The translations under genes and the position numbers were made by a program. From contig CM030707.1 of NCBI GenBank assembly GCA_017979445.1, positions 26,753,756-26,817,755 on the forward strand: 64,000 bases of DNA, in the 5' to 3' direction. The first letter of the stretch is position 1. Every line of letters starts with the position of its first letter. This DNA is from Akebia trifoliata (Eukaryota > Streptophyta > Magnoliopsida > Ranunculales > Lardizabalaceae). Shown one piece after another: positions 1-13,361 of the stretch. The notes under the pieces were generated by a model. The model was not told the origin of the DNA. It was given only the letters and a program-made list of their open reading frames with translations, and did no database searches.

Positions 1-1887
1 TTTATTTTTTCAAGCTCTCGATCTGTTCTAGTGTTAGACCTATCTATCTAACTCAGTGATATTGGATTTTTTATTTATTATTTCTTCAGATTTGTGCGTT
101 TGAACAATTGGTCTCTATCCATCTCTCTCTCTATATAATCTTTGGTTGTTTTGGTACTAGGTTCATCAGGTTTTGATTTTTTTTTTTGTTATTGAAACTT
201 TAATCAGGTTTGATAATCTATTTTTGGTTTAATTTCAAATCGAAACCCTAATTTCTATAGTATTGATTCAATTTTTGGTTCGATTTTAAACCATAATCCT
301 AATTTCTATAGTTTTAATTCTATCTTTGGTTTAGTTTCAAAGCAAAACCCTAATATCTCATTTTTATGGCCAGGATTTTAATAAAAGAATGTCGTACTTT
401 TGATTACAGTGTGGCAATGGATCCTTGAACACTAGATTTCATTTTCTAGATTTTTAATATTGAGAGAAGATCATCTTATTTGAACTTCCTGCACCGACAA
501 ACAGGTTTTTTAAGGCTTCTATTGGGAAGGAAAAGGTTTGATTTCTTTAATTTTACTTTTCTTTGCTTCGATTTATGTTTTTCATTCTATTTCATAAGTT
601 TTATTTTTTATTGAAGCAAATGTAGTGCTTTTAAGGCGGTATTTTTATCCTTGCATCTTCATTATGGGTTGAAGTTGAATAACATAGCTAAGAAGATAAA
701 GTCTTGAGGTACATTTTTATTCGCAGTTTCATTTATAGTCGTCGTTATAATTTTTTTTTTATTTATTTGGTTTCACATGAAACATGCAAGTCCTAGAAAA
801 AGATTTGTCAAAAAATTTGGTCTTTGGCATTTCTGAAGTATTAATAAAGGGTGTGTTAACACATGAATATGTAGCTTAAATGTTTATTGAACAATTTGGG
901 TAAAATATTTAAGAAAAAATAATATATAACCATGAACATTGAGAATCCTAGGCAAATTAAACACAAGAAGCTAATGTTGGATTTGTGCAGTAAAACTAAT
1001 GTGAGTATGGAACCGATTAAGGCACCTACCATAAACTAGGTATGAAGGAGTTAAAATTATGCCCAGAGATGAATAATTGGGTGCTACATGACTGTAGGAT
1101 AGTACTGCTTTCTTTTCACTCTGTATAGCAAATGAGTCAAAACCATTTCATCCTATAATCATTACCACAACTTCAAGGTCTTTCGTAAGATAACTCTTTC
1201 AATTAATAGAACGAGGTTATTCCTCAGTATGATCCATAGGGAATTTGAGTTGTTTGTCATCTACCAGAGATCATTCAAGCCTCTAGAGGTTTTGATGACA
1301 TTGTGCGGGTGAAAGATGTTTATAACTTTTCTTATTGCTCAGTGAAGCAAACAAGTTGCGTGTTTATTATTTGGGGAATGAATGATGTAAGAATAAATTA
1401 TGGAACATTGAGCAGTAGCTAGTTTTCAAGTTATTGAAAAATGGTACTGTTGATTCCTCCTTTTAGAATCATTTAAACATTTCCACACACAAAAATCTTG
1501 CACCTTTTTGAATTATTTTTGTATGAAACATAGAAAAACTTATCCATAAGTAAATTGGACCACCTAAGGGGAATGGAATTTTGTATAATTAGAGGAGGGT
1601 CACTTACGAAACAAAAACAATGACCCTTCAAACTGACCCGAATACAATTACACAAGGAAGACTAAAGGCCAAAACCTTGAAACTAGCAGCAAGTTCTCTT
1701 TCTTATCTTTTACAATTCTGTAAATCAAATTGAGGTGTCTTATTCCCATTTTTAGCACACTCTTGGTAAGCTTGATTAGTAATTTGTTTGGTCCCTGCCA
1801 GTAAATTTTTCTTGTATGCATACTATAACGGTTGTTTCTGGTATTCAATGTTGCAAGACAAATGTAAGGCATAAAATTTCTTTGTAG
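1..1887. other. Unassigned leader/intron-like sequence
   Basis: I recognise no coding exon here. The first 360 bases are T-rich, with a CT microsatellite near 120-135 and three spaced motifs close to AAACCCTAA (about 244, 292 and 344). That motif is a telo-box seen in 5' leaders of many plant housekeeping genes. Around 480-535 a short open stretch is followed by a GT, so it could be a captured exon, but I cannot name it. The last 250 bases before the EIN2-like exon read as intron and end in a good 3' splice site (TTTCTTTGTAG, ending at 1887). Confidence 0.3.
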
Positions 1888-2067
1888 GCACAACAGGCTT
1901 TGTATTGCTTTGTTATGTGCTTGGGGTACTTATTAGTAAACCTAAAATCCCATTTAACATGAATGGGATGCTAACAAAATAAGTGGAGAGAGTGTATTCA
2001 CACTCATGAGTCTTCTTGGAGCAAATATTATGCCACACAACTTTATGTCCACTCTGCCATTGTATAG
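1888..2067 (+). pseudogene. EIN2: EIN2-like exon fragment (NRAMP-type membrane domain)
   Basis: EIN2 is the ER-membrane ethylene-signalling protein with an N-terminal NRAMP-like domain. This 180-bp exon follows a 3' splice site and precedes a GT. In frame it gives GFVLLCYVLGVLIS, then IPFNMNGMLTK, then (after one missing base near 1975) SGESVFTLMSLLGANIMPHNF. That order and the SLLGANIMPHNF motif match EIN2 better than ordinary NRAMP metal transporters. A second missing base near 2044 and a Gln-to-stop change (TAG at 2065-2067) break the end, where the frame would continue VHSAIV. Exons before and after it are absent, so this is a captured or relict fragment. It lies in the same orientation as the GapA and FIP2-like fragments downstream. 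Family assignment is from memory of EIN2 sequences. Confidence 0.8.
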
Positions 2068-2707
2068 GTACCCTTCATTCTCTTTTCAATAATTTCTGCT
2101 TTTATGTTCTCTTTGTATCCTTCACATTTTTAATTATTACTATTAGATTGCGTAAATCATCTTCTTTATTGAGTAGGCATTTAGCTAGTGGCGACTAAGG
2201 GAAAATTAGGGTAACAATGCATTCTTCCTTTGGCTTTGAAATTTGAAAATGACAATATCTTCTCATCTGACTTTTGTCATAGCATATATTGCAATATTAA
2301 ATACCTATTGTATCTGCCTTGTTTTTTTCCCCTTCCTTGATTATCAACATTTTTCTCTTTCTTAACATTAACCCATTCTTCCAAATTCAATGCTTCTCCC
2401 TACAGATCTCTTCATTTACCTAGCTAAGCTCATTAATTGTGTTATTTGATAACAATGTATACTATTACTACTACCACATCTGGTATGTCTCAAGTATCAT
2501 AGACATGCATGAGTGAATTATACTCCATATAAGATAATTAAACAATGATGGAACCATGAATCCATGATCCACTACTCTTTAGACCATCTCAACCATTCCC
2601 CTCTAATTTAGTACTACTACTACATAAAAAGCATGTCAATGCCATTGGATTGGACCATCTCAGTCATTCCTTCTAATTTCTTTTTTTATTTGCAATTCAA
2701 AAACAAG

Positions 2708-2934
<227 letters not shown>

Positions 2935-3310
2935 TGACTGTCAGCATTTTTCTCTTTCTTTACATTAACCCATTCTTCCAAATTCAGTGCTTCTCCCTGC
3001 AGATCTCTTCATCTACATAGCTAAGGTTATTAGTTGTGTAATTTGACACCAATGTATACTACTACTACTACTATCACCACATCTGGTATGTCTCAAGTGT
3101 CATAGACATGCATGAGTGAATTATACTTCGTATAAGATAATTAAACAATGATAGAACCATGAATCCATGATCCACCACTCTTCAGACCATCTCAACCATT
3201 CCCCTCTAATTTAGTACTACTACTACTGCTGCTACTACGTAAAAAGCATGTCAATGCCATTGGATTAGACCATCTCAATCATTCCTTCTAATTTCTTTTT
3301 TTATTTGCAG

Positions 3311-3422
3311 TTCAAATACAAGGTGTGTTTATGGACAGGGAAGGTGTGGGCAAACACATTCAGTCTAGGGCCAAGAAGGTGCTGATTACAGCCCTTGGAA
3401 AGGGAGATATCCCTACCTAGGT
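3311..3422 (+). pseudogene. GAPA: GapA exon fragment, copy 2, 5' half (split by Y1 LTR)
   Basis: This is the second tandem copy of the GapA exon. It starts after an intact TTTGCAG 3' splice site and reads [13 protein letters not shown], then [15 protein letters not shown], then the same TAG stop as copy 1. The shared stop means the exon was already dead before it was duplicated. The reading is interrupted at 3422 by the Y1 solo LTR. The five bases TAGGT (3418-3422) are the target duplication and are repeated at 6571-6575, where the exon resumes. Confidence 0.88.
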
Positions 3423-6400
3423 TGTGGCGCCCCACCAAACGCTAACACAAATCCCCATGTCAGATCTCGAGGTACTAGGTGGCATCTCGAAATTTCGACA
3501 TGGTCTCCTCTGTTTATGTTAGCATTCCAAGGCGTTCAACCTGCACCTGATAAACGACATACAATCCTGCATATACATACATAATATAATAACTAGCGGA
3601 AACCTATACGCATCTAATATCATATAATAGATCAGAGTGCGGAAAAAGAAAATTTATATACAGGATTATACAGAGATTTTTTCACTCTAACAAAAGTCCT
3701 AACACTCAAGACAGAATCTGTAAGACTACCTAGGGGAACTGACACCATTAGGGGGTATAGCCCTAGTACTTACGAGGTGACAGACTCTGGTTGTCTATCT
3801 GACCAACCAGATGATCCTCATTCGTGCTCAATACTTGCCTTGCCAAGCTCTAAATCTGAAACTAAAAAAATAGAGAAGGAAAGGGTGAGCAACAATGGTT
3901 AACCAGTAAGGAATAACACAATTTTTGCCAATAACCTCTTCTAACATGAACGAATAAGCATACTAAATCATTTTAAAATATACAAAATGTTACAGAAGAA
4001 ACTATGATTAACTGGTACATATAGCCAGGGATGAACAACTAAACATTTTAAAACTCACATTACATCGATCAGCAGTACTCACTATAACATTCTCTTTTTA
4101 TACAAATCTAATTGATCAAATGAAAATAATAAACATGGATTTCATTTTATATATCAAAATAAGCAACAAATACATAATACACAATGGTGGAGTATTGGAA
4201 TTAGAGAGTTGGGATTCATGACTGGATCGCTCCCAGTCGGGACATGATGTTACAATTCTTCTCTGGCTTTTAGTTCCTAATTTTGTGGCTGGTCGCTGTT
4301 TACCACGCTTGTTGACCATTTATCCGGCTCAGGTTGGTCGTTTGACATGACCGTAAGCAATGGGTCTCTTTTCGATGTGTCAGAACGTTCGACTACTATA
4401 GATTGTTAGTGATCACTGACTAATCATCTTCGTCTATGCCTATCAGGCGTGCATGTGATTCCCAAATATACAAACCATTCGTATACGATCACCTTTACAT
4501 TACCAGTTCACTGGTAAAGATAGAGAGGAATATCCCGGATTCCAGTTGTGACTCTACTCTCATACGCGTCCTATACTACGTCTGAGTTTGGTGGTCCCTA
4601 CCGTACATCCCAGGATAGTACACCACTCCGGATGATATGACGCATTATCCCTTGAAGCATTCACAAACTCTTTAACAGTTCACAAAATAGCTACATATAT
4701 ATATTATTTTCATTTGAAAACAAAAGAGAATTTAACAATACAAGGTTGAGAATGGATATCCAGTTTTCTACCATGCAAGTGTGGCCACCCGACCTAAAAT
4801 AAATAACATAATGGAAATGTAAACAACACCTCGCGCTAACAGAAATTTAAATAAACATGCAACCAACAATATTATCCCTGGATATCTGTTCACCAACCTG
4901 CACACATCAAAACAACGTAAAATGCAGACATCACCCCTTGGTGTGACTCAGACATTTTACCGTTTCATACCCTTTTTCTCTTTTTTTTCAAATTTTGCAG
5001 TTTTCAATCTCTCAAATAAAATATCCACTTTCTGATATTCATCAACTCAACATGAGTTAATTGAATAATAAATCATTTTTCTAACTATGAAGTTTATTTT
5101 TATCAAAAACCTTGAAAAAATACAAAACTTATATTAAAACGGGGTCCGAGCAGTGCATAGGACCCAATTGACAGAAATAACCCGATAAAATATCCTACCC
5201 ACGTATAATTTGTTAAAAAATACAATTAAAAATATCAAACATACAATTTCTGATGTAATTTTTAAATAACAAAAGAATTCTAAATTTTGGAAACTCACCA
5301 CAAATTTTTAATAAAATCTTAAATGGAATTTTCACAATCTACGATTACTAATAGAAATTGAGAGTTCCTTACAATGTCTAGGCAAAAAGGATCGAAGCGT
5401 GCTCACGAAAATCGAGACGGATCAAACTTCGAAGCGGCTGATTTTTGAATCTGGCCTAGTGGTTTTGAAGATCTCGACGCCGTCGTCCTTTCTCCCTTCT
5501 GCGACGAAGGACGGTTTGACCCAAAATCGATGAAATTCGAGGTCGAAGTTTTCGAAATTCCCGTATATAAATACGACTGATTTTTGACCATATCGGGTGA
5601 AATAGAAAGTGAAACGAAAAAATATTGGATGGGTTTTGTAGATGTCGAGGCTGCGAACGTTTCTCCCTTCTGCGTCGGAAGATGATTTGACCCAAAAACG
5701 GACGAAATCCGAGGTCAAAGTTTTGAAATCCCCGTATATACGTACGGCTGATTTTTGAAGATACGGGATGAAAAAGATGAGAAAATGGAAGAAATTTAGG
5801 TGGGTTTTGTAGAGAATGAGGCTGCGGACGTTTCTCCCTTCTGCGTCGTTGGTCAACGGCGAGCCGTTTGCACGAGATCTGAGGTGGAAGTTTGAAGAAA
5901 AAAATGAATTTTTCATTACATATGTCGCGGCTGTTTGGAAAAGTTGGGAAGATGAGAGAAAAAAAAATTAAAAATATTATTTATATAAAATGTGGGACGA
6001 ATTCGGTATTTTGTCAATTATTTTGATCGATGATAATTTGGCCATCCGGACTACAAAACTGACAAATGAATATTCTATTTCGCCTAATTTTTCATTTCGG
6101 ATCTAATGGTATAGTCAATTTTTACAATTTATGTCTCTAACAAAAATTTACATTTTTGGCCTGAGGTGACCCCTAAACTTGATGTCGTTTTCGTTTTTGA
6201 CGATAATTCGACTTCCTAATCTCCAAAAATGATAAATAAATAGTCCATGTTCAATAATTTTTCATTACGAACCCAATGGTATAATCAAATCTTAATAATT
6301 CTTACTTTATCAAAAAGTCACTATTTTAGCCTGGTCTGATCCTGTAATCGAGGATTTTGCAACTTTTATATTCGAACTCGCATTTGAGTGTGCTTATAGG

Positions 6401-6570
6401 CTAAAGTATGTTTTTCGATCATTTTGAATCCAATGGCGAGGTCAGATTCTATAAAAAATGATCAAAAATATTTTAAAGTTTTACCCCTAAGTCCCACTTT
6501 CAAGATTTTCTTAAAATTCTACTATTTATTTTTTTTCTCGAGATACGAATTGAAAATTCACGGTTTTACA
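3423..6570 (-). mobile_element. Solo LTR Y1 (Tekay/Del-like Ty3/gypsy, inferred)
   Basis: The 3148-bp block begins TGTGGCGCC and ends GGTTTTACA, with a perfect 5-bp target duplication TAGGT on each side (3418-3422, 6571-6575). It interrupts the GapA exon cleanly, so the boundaries are certain. TG..CA ends, 5-bp duplication and absence of gag/pol indicate a solo LTR. Orientation is inferred from related copies that begin TGTAACACCCC, a start common in Del/Tekay-type LTRs; that would make this copy minus-strand. It contains three tandem units of about 171 bp (5400-5930). Lineage is inference, since no coding region is attached. Confidence 0.85.
5400..5930. repeat. 171-bp tandem triplication inside the Y1 LTR
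   Basis: Three head-to-tail units are marked by TCTCCCTTCTGCG at about 5491, 5662 and 5833 (spacing 171 bp), each with a GTATATA..ACGGCTGATTTTTG block. The long minus-strand open frame here (5422-5916) is created by this repeat and shows repeated EGRNVRSL/YKTH peptides; I do not regard it as a protein gene. The same triplication occurs in Y2. Confidence 0.8.
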
Positions 6571-7755
<1,185 letters not shown>

Positions 7756-7834
7756 GGAAGGTGTGAATTTATTGGTGCAAATCTTCGTGGAGCGAATTTA
7801 GCTGGAGCTAATCTTCAGAGTGCAAATCTACAAG
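7756..7834 (+). pseudogene. FIP2-like pentapeptide-repeat exon fragment
   Basis: A 79-bp exon after a CCTAG acceptor and before a GT donor encodes CEFIGANLRGAN, then LAGANLQSANLQG. These are pentapeptide repeats of the A(N/D)LxG type, and the stretch matches the right-handed beta-helix part of the plant BTB/POZ pentapeptide protein FIP2 (formin-interacting). The BTB domain and the rest of the helix are not found nearby, so this is an isolated exon, in the same orientation as the EIN2 and GapA pieces. Match to FIP2 is from memory. Confidence 0.7.
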
Positions 7835-8344
7835 GTGACCTACAGTATGTATTTTAGTTTTTTGTTTCCTTAAAAAAATGAAATTACCATTACCAAATTT
7901 ATTTTTATGACTATATGTAATGTATTAATGAATTTTCACTAAGTACTCTTTAATGCATGAACAATCCACTTAACAACTTGAAATGCAGTAGAGGTAAAAA
8001 GGATGGACTAGAAAAGATGATATTCATGTACAAATTATTAGGTTTTAAAATACTATCAATCAATGTTTGAGTTATTTATTTTGTTTATAATTCATACAGT
8101 TGCCTATTTTTTTATAGTGAAAATATTTGTGAATGCGTACTTTGTTTTTGGATTTTGAAGATGCATGTTTGGTATATTGTAGTTTATGTGGCGCAGACCT
8201 CTATACAACCCATTTATAGGTTGTAGCATCTTTTTATAAACATGTGATAAGTGAAATGTGGGGTGCCAATAGCAGCTCTTTTTCTTTATATAATTGCAGG
8301 TTTTATTTTGGAATAAATATTTTATTACAATTTTTACAGCATTA
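7835..8344. other. Noncoding, with one end of a MITE family
   Basis: No gene is seen. At 8257-8282 the bases GGGGTGCCAATAGCAGCTC match the terminal sequence of the small inverted-repeat family also seen at 38.07-38.85 kb and 59.07-59.19 kb. I see no matching left end here, so this is a solitary terminus. Confidence 0.4.
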
Positions 8345-8832
8345 GAGACGGTTTTCAACTACCTCTAATATTGTTTTTTTAAAACTAAGGGTGGTTTTCA
8401 AACTACCTCTAAAATATGAAATCACCCTTAAATCACATTATTTAGAGGCAGTTTTAAAGCTGTCCTTAAATTACTATTATTAGAGGTGATTTTCAATCAG
8501 CTGCTAACAATATAAAAACCGCCCTTAAATCAAATTCTATAGAGGCGGTTTTAAAACTACCCTTAAATTACTATTATTAAAGGCAATTTTCAATTAGTCA
8601 CTAATAATATAAAAACCACCCTTAAATCATACACTTTAGAGGCGGTTTTCAAACCGCCATTAAATTATTATTATTAGAGGTGATTTTCAAACAGCCTCTA
8701 AATGTATAAAAAAAACGCCCTTAAATCACATTTAGAGGCGATTTTAAAACCGCCCTTATATATATTGGAGGTGATTTAGTCGAAATTGGTGGCAGTTTAA
8801 AACCACATCTAAATATCTCATATTTTGTAGTG
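8345..8832 (-). mobile_element. CACTA transposon end with subterminal repeats (truncated)
   Basis: The block is packed with alternating forward and inverted copies of a short motif around AGAGGCGGTTTT and AACCGCCCTTAAAT. It ends TTTTGTAGTG (8823-8832), the reverse complement of the CACTACAAAA terminus. Dense subterminal repeats beside a CACTA tip are typical of En/Spm elements. No CACTACAAAA is seen at the other side, so only one end remains. Confidence 0.75.
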
Positions 8833-9839
8833 GCTTTGAGCAAATAATCACTCCGTAAATATCCTTATAGGAATGAGTTTTTGCTCATAGGACTGTGAGC
8901 AAATTTGTTCACATTCTAACAGTCGTTTGACATGTGGCACAAATGGCATCTACCATAAAGAGAAATTTTCTCTCTTGCTCCTCACAAATTTCAATTTTAA
9001 TATTTTAAATCTTAAAATAGGTCAATGAGCCCTACATGAATTTTCATTTGTCAATCTAACACCTCAATCTTCTAAATTTTAAGAAAAAACTTGTATTAAA
9101 AAATAAATAAATCAATCAAAATTCGAGTTTGATAGAGGGAATTGAAAATGGACTGCTATCCCAAGCTTAAAAATTAAAATTCAATGGTGAAAAATAAAAT
9201 TTGCTTTTCAATTTTCTTTTTTTTTAAGTTTGTAGAAATTCATCCTCTACAACTTCATAGCATTGGATTATGTTTTTGAATGCCACAAGGTGCTTTGATC
9301 AAGAAATGTTTGTTTTCCAATGTGGACAGGACAAAGAAATTTCCTCTCTTATTGTTGATGTCATTTGTGCCACATGTCAAATGGTTGTTGGGGCTCTGAG
9401 CGAAAAAACAACTAGTTTCCCTAGAGAAAACTTCTCGAAAATCTTGTAAGAGATTTCTTACAACACACAAAAAAAGGGTATCTTGTCTGAAAAAACATTT
9501 GAGGAAACTTTTCACCTTCAATTAGGTCCAGCCAACACATGTAAGCTCCAAAATTCCTTGATTTGTTAAATTTCTTTTGTATCTCTTTATTTATTTGAAT
9601 TTCTTATTGATTTATTTTATTTGTTTAAAAATATTTTATCTTATTAATCTTAATAGTGTTTTCCAACTATTTTTTTTAACTTGCTAAAATTCTAAAATTT
9701 GTTCTTTTTTTATTCATTGTCTTAATTATCTTTTTAATGCTTTTGATTAGTTTGTTGAAGAATTTTAATATTTTATTATTCCCAATTTGTTTTCTTATTT
9801 GTTGAAGATTTTTTTATAATTTCAAATTTTGCTCAAGAT
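8833..9839. repeat. Family Z repeat sequence and a dispersed CCACATGTCAAA motif
   Basis: No gene is recognised. 9030-9300 resembles the Z family (shared blocks: a short run after AAATTC..CGGTGAAAAATAA, and GGATTATGTTTTTGAATGCCACAAGG). TTTGACATGTGGCACAAATG occurs near 8929, its reverse complement near 9365, and a related copy near 61070. The small minus-strand open frame at 9255-9521 is built on it and is probably not a gene. Confidence 0.45.
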
Positions 9840-10709
9840 TTTAAATTTGAAAGTTACTATTTGTGAGAATTTTGAAGCATGAGTGACGCCATGTTGAATG
9901 CGACTTGTCAATTTTGAGGAAAATGACTATTTTGCCTATGGAAGGGACTTTCAAATCTAAAGTTTGCTTTACTAAATTTTGGAATGTTTTAACATCGAAA
10001 TTTGCGAGGAATTTGTCAAAAACAATTACGTAAGGTGTTTCATTGAGCTTAGAGGTCATGAAAGGCATTTTGGTATTTTCCTAAGTACAACATGGTGTCT
10101 AGTTATCTAGTAAATGGCATTTTCGTCATTTTTGTTATTTCTTACCATTTTTAAAGGAAAGTTTAGTTTGTTTTCAGAATGATTATTTCTGTATCTTGAA
10201 GTCCTATTTCCTAGCATAGCATGGTTTCTATGTATATGTTGAGTGTTAAGGACATTTTTGTCCTTCTAACAAATTTTGTAATTTTTTGGCTTAGGAATTC
10301 TTTGGTCAAAAATTGAGTGTTTATTTAGCGTAGCGTTATTTCTAAGAATCAATTGAATATTAGGGGTATTTCAATTATTTTACGATTTGCGCAAATGTTA
10401 GGGAAAAATTTTGTTTGGTCTAGCGTGATTATCTATATGTCTCAAGGTCGTATGTACATAGCGTAATATGGTTTCTAGGGTCAACCGAAGCATGGTAGCA
10501 AATCAAGGCATATGTAATTTCGACCTCGAATGTGAAATATGATGGTGATCCTAAGCGTGTTTAATTTCTACATCGAATGCCAAAAAAAGGAAAGAGACAA
10601 AGAAATTGAATCAAGCTTTCGATCTCTCAAATTATTATTTGTTCATCATTAAAAATTCACAGCAATTGGGGTGACGAATTGTTAGATCAGATGGTTGTGG
10701 GTGTCTACA
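9840..10709 (-). mobile_element. Decayed family X LTR fragment
   Basis: Parts align in order with the intact X elements: ATTTTGCC, ATGTTTTAACATCG, CATTTTCGTC, then a TCCTAGCATAGCATGGTTTC block. It ends GGGTGTCTACA at 10709, as X elements do. It is much more diverged than the four X copies described below, and its other end is not definable. Confidence 0.6.
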
Positions 10710-11275
10710 AAGACGCGTTGATACTTGAAATGTGATATGGATAAGACGATAAGCAATCTAATTAAAGATCGAAAAAACTATACACAGATCAAGAAAAGGT
10801 AAATCTACATAATTTATGTCATACATTATATTCAGTCAGATTTGATTGGTCGAGATAGTCACAAATTCATAAAATTGATAGATCAAGCACTAAGGTCTAG
10901 TCATATATGAAAAATAAAAAATATCGAAGTTAAATAAAATGAGAACATTTTCTTTATTAACTTAGTAAAGATTTTAAGTCGTTTTGGTGAAATGGATTAC
11001 CACATCATCAATGCAACGCTACAACCCTCTAAATTTCATAAAAAACTCAAATTAAAAAAGCAATTAAAAACAATTTCTTTTGAAATAGATATAAGATTTT
11101 AAAAAATGGGTAGCTACAAAAGTTCCACATAACTCCCAAACTTAAAATTGAAATTCAACGATTAAGAATAATAATTTTTTTTGGAATATTTTTGCAAAGT
11201 TCATAGAATTTTGTCGTCTACAACCCTAAAGCATCAGATCATGTTTTTGGATACCACAATGTAAGTCTAAGGACC
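10710..11275. repeat. Unassigned sequence, then family Z fragment
   Basis: 10710-10935 shows nothing recognisable. 10940-11275 follows the left arm of the foldback at 37.2-38.1 kb in order: TTAGTAA, CCACATCA, ACAACCCTCTAAATTT, CTCCCAAACTTAAAATTGAAAT, GGATACCACAA. It is cut at 11280 by the Y3 LTR. Confidence 0.6.
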
Positions 11276-13361
11276 CTTAATGTAATGCCCCAAGTTTTTA
11301 ACTCGAGTTTCGAAGAAATCAAAATGGTGATATTTTGAGAAAAATTTCGAAGTAAGGATTTAGAGTAAAACAGTCGGGTATTGTTATGCTCATTTTCAAG
11401 GAAAATTGACTTCACCATTAGACTCAAAAAGGTCGGAATATATATTTTAGCTTGTAAGCAAGTTCGAATCCAAGTTCGGATGAAAAAGTTATAAAATCTT
11501 CGAATTTCTTGTTGAGTGGGACCTACAATAGTGAAATTTCGTTAGAGTGAGAATCAGAAAAATTCAACATCACCGTTAGATCCGCAATGAAAAAATATTC
11601 AAAATGGATTACTCATTTGTCATTTTCCAATTCCGAATGGTCAAGTTACTGTCACAAATGTAAACGAATGAGAAATACAAAAATGCCCTCTAGCTCTTTA
11701 TAAAAATAACTAAGTCATTCTTTCTATTTCATTTTCTCTTTTCCAACTCACAAAGAACCAGCCAATTTTCCAACCTAATGGTTTCGACCCATTCTTGACG
11801 AGATCCCTCGCAATCAAGTCTGTGTTGATCGTCGAAGAAGAAGGAAAAGTCATCGGTATCGACGAGCTCCACATTCTCACCCCATTCAACCTTTATTTCC
11901 TTTTCTTTCTCTTGGTCCCTCACCAAAGACAGCATGTAGGTTCGATTATACCCACTTGGAATCCCATCTAATTTGAAAAAGAGTAGTCCATCGTTGTTGA
12001 AAGAAGGAGGACACTTTCATCGAGGGTTTCGCGACCAACCCGATCATTGGCACCCAAGTTCACCCCATTTTGAAGTTCCACATCATTGATCTTTGATTTC
12101 CAAGCTAGCCCATCATGTCTAACAACCACAACTTGTAAGGGACTCTCAATTCTTATTAGTAGTCGTAGATTTCAAAAATTTGCATTTAGGTTTTTACAAA
12201 ACTTATTATTTTTTTTTAAATAGTAGAATGTTGTTTTATGTATTTCTAAAATCACGCCACCTCATGGTTTGATTTATTTTCATATTATTTTAATATTAAT
12301 TCGTGGGTAGGTTAGTAGAATCGAAGAGCGAACGAAAAACTCAAAAAATAAGACAAAAAATCAAAAATTCGTGAAACTGCTATTTCCTGACAGTTCCACC
12401 ATCCTTGGCCATGGTCCTACCATGATCTACCGTGCTTAACATTTTTTTTCAAAAACTGACCCTTGTGTTTTACCTTGAACTCTCCTTCATTTGTACATGC
12501 ATTTCAACCATTTATTTCATTAAAAGCATTAATGTAAATGTTCTCTTTAGTTTTTACTTTCTATTTACTTTAAGTTCTTTAATGAAATTAAGGTTTTACC
12601 CCCATTTCGGAACAATGAGAATGGTTTCAAAATCCAAAACTCAAAGGTGCAAATCCGATTTTGGTTTCATGAACGAAACATAAATTTCAACATTTTCGAC
12701 CAATTTTCGAAAATGAATATCTTTTGTGTTACTTTGAATTAGGCAATAAAAATTACATAGTGTCGAATCTTGTGTTCAAGACTTTCATTTTCAAAAATCC
12801 ATTTTCAATTTCAAGAACTTTGAAAAATTGAGTTTTCAACACTTAACCAAATTTTCATCAGCTTTCACAACTTTAGTTTCGTGCATCGTCGAGACCCTAT
12901 TTTGAGTAAGCTTTGATGGTTCTTTTTTCGATTGAATAAATAAAATAACTTTGAAGGATTAAAAAAGGAATGTTGTGCTTGAAAAGATGAAAAATGAAAA
13001 TGTCAAAAAATTAGGAAAACAATGAAAGGGTATCTTGTTAAAATCACACTCAAGGGGTGATGTCTGCATTTTATATTGTATGTTGTGTGTAGGTTGGCAA
13101 AGAGATATCCAGGGATAATGATTGGTTGCATGCTTATTTAAATTTTGTTAGTGCAAGACGCTGAGTTATTTAGGTTAATCCGGGTGGCTACAGTTGCATG
13201 GTAGGAAACTAGATATCCATTATCAACCTTGTATTGTTAATTCCTCTTTTCTTTTCAAAGAAAATGATATGTATATATATATATATGTAGCTATTTTGTG
13301 AGTTGTAAAAGAATCTGTGAATGCTTGAAGGGATAGTACATCATATCATCCGGAGTGGTGT

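Noticed and set aside
240..355. AAACCCTAA motifs as an interstitial telomere
   Set aside because: Only isolated copies about 50 bp apart, not a tandem telomeric run; a telo-box or chance is more likely.
5422..5916. 164-residue minus-strand open frame as a gene
   Set aside because: It is built from the 171-bp triplication in LTR Y1 and shows only internally repeated peptides.
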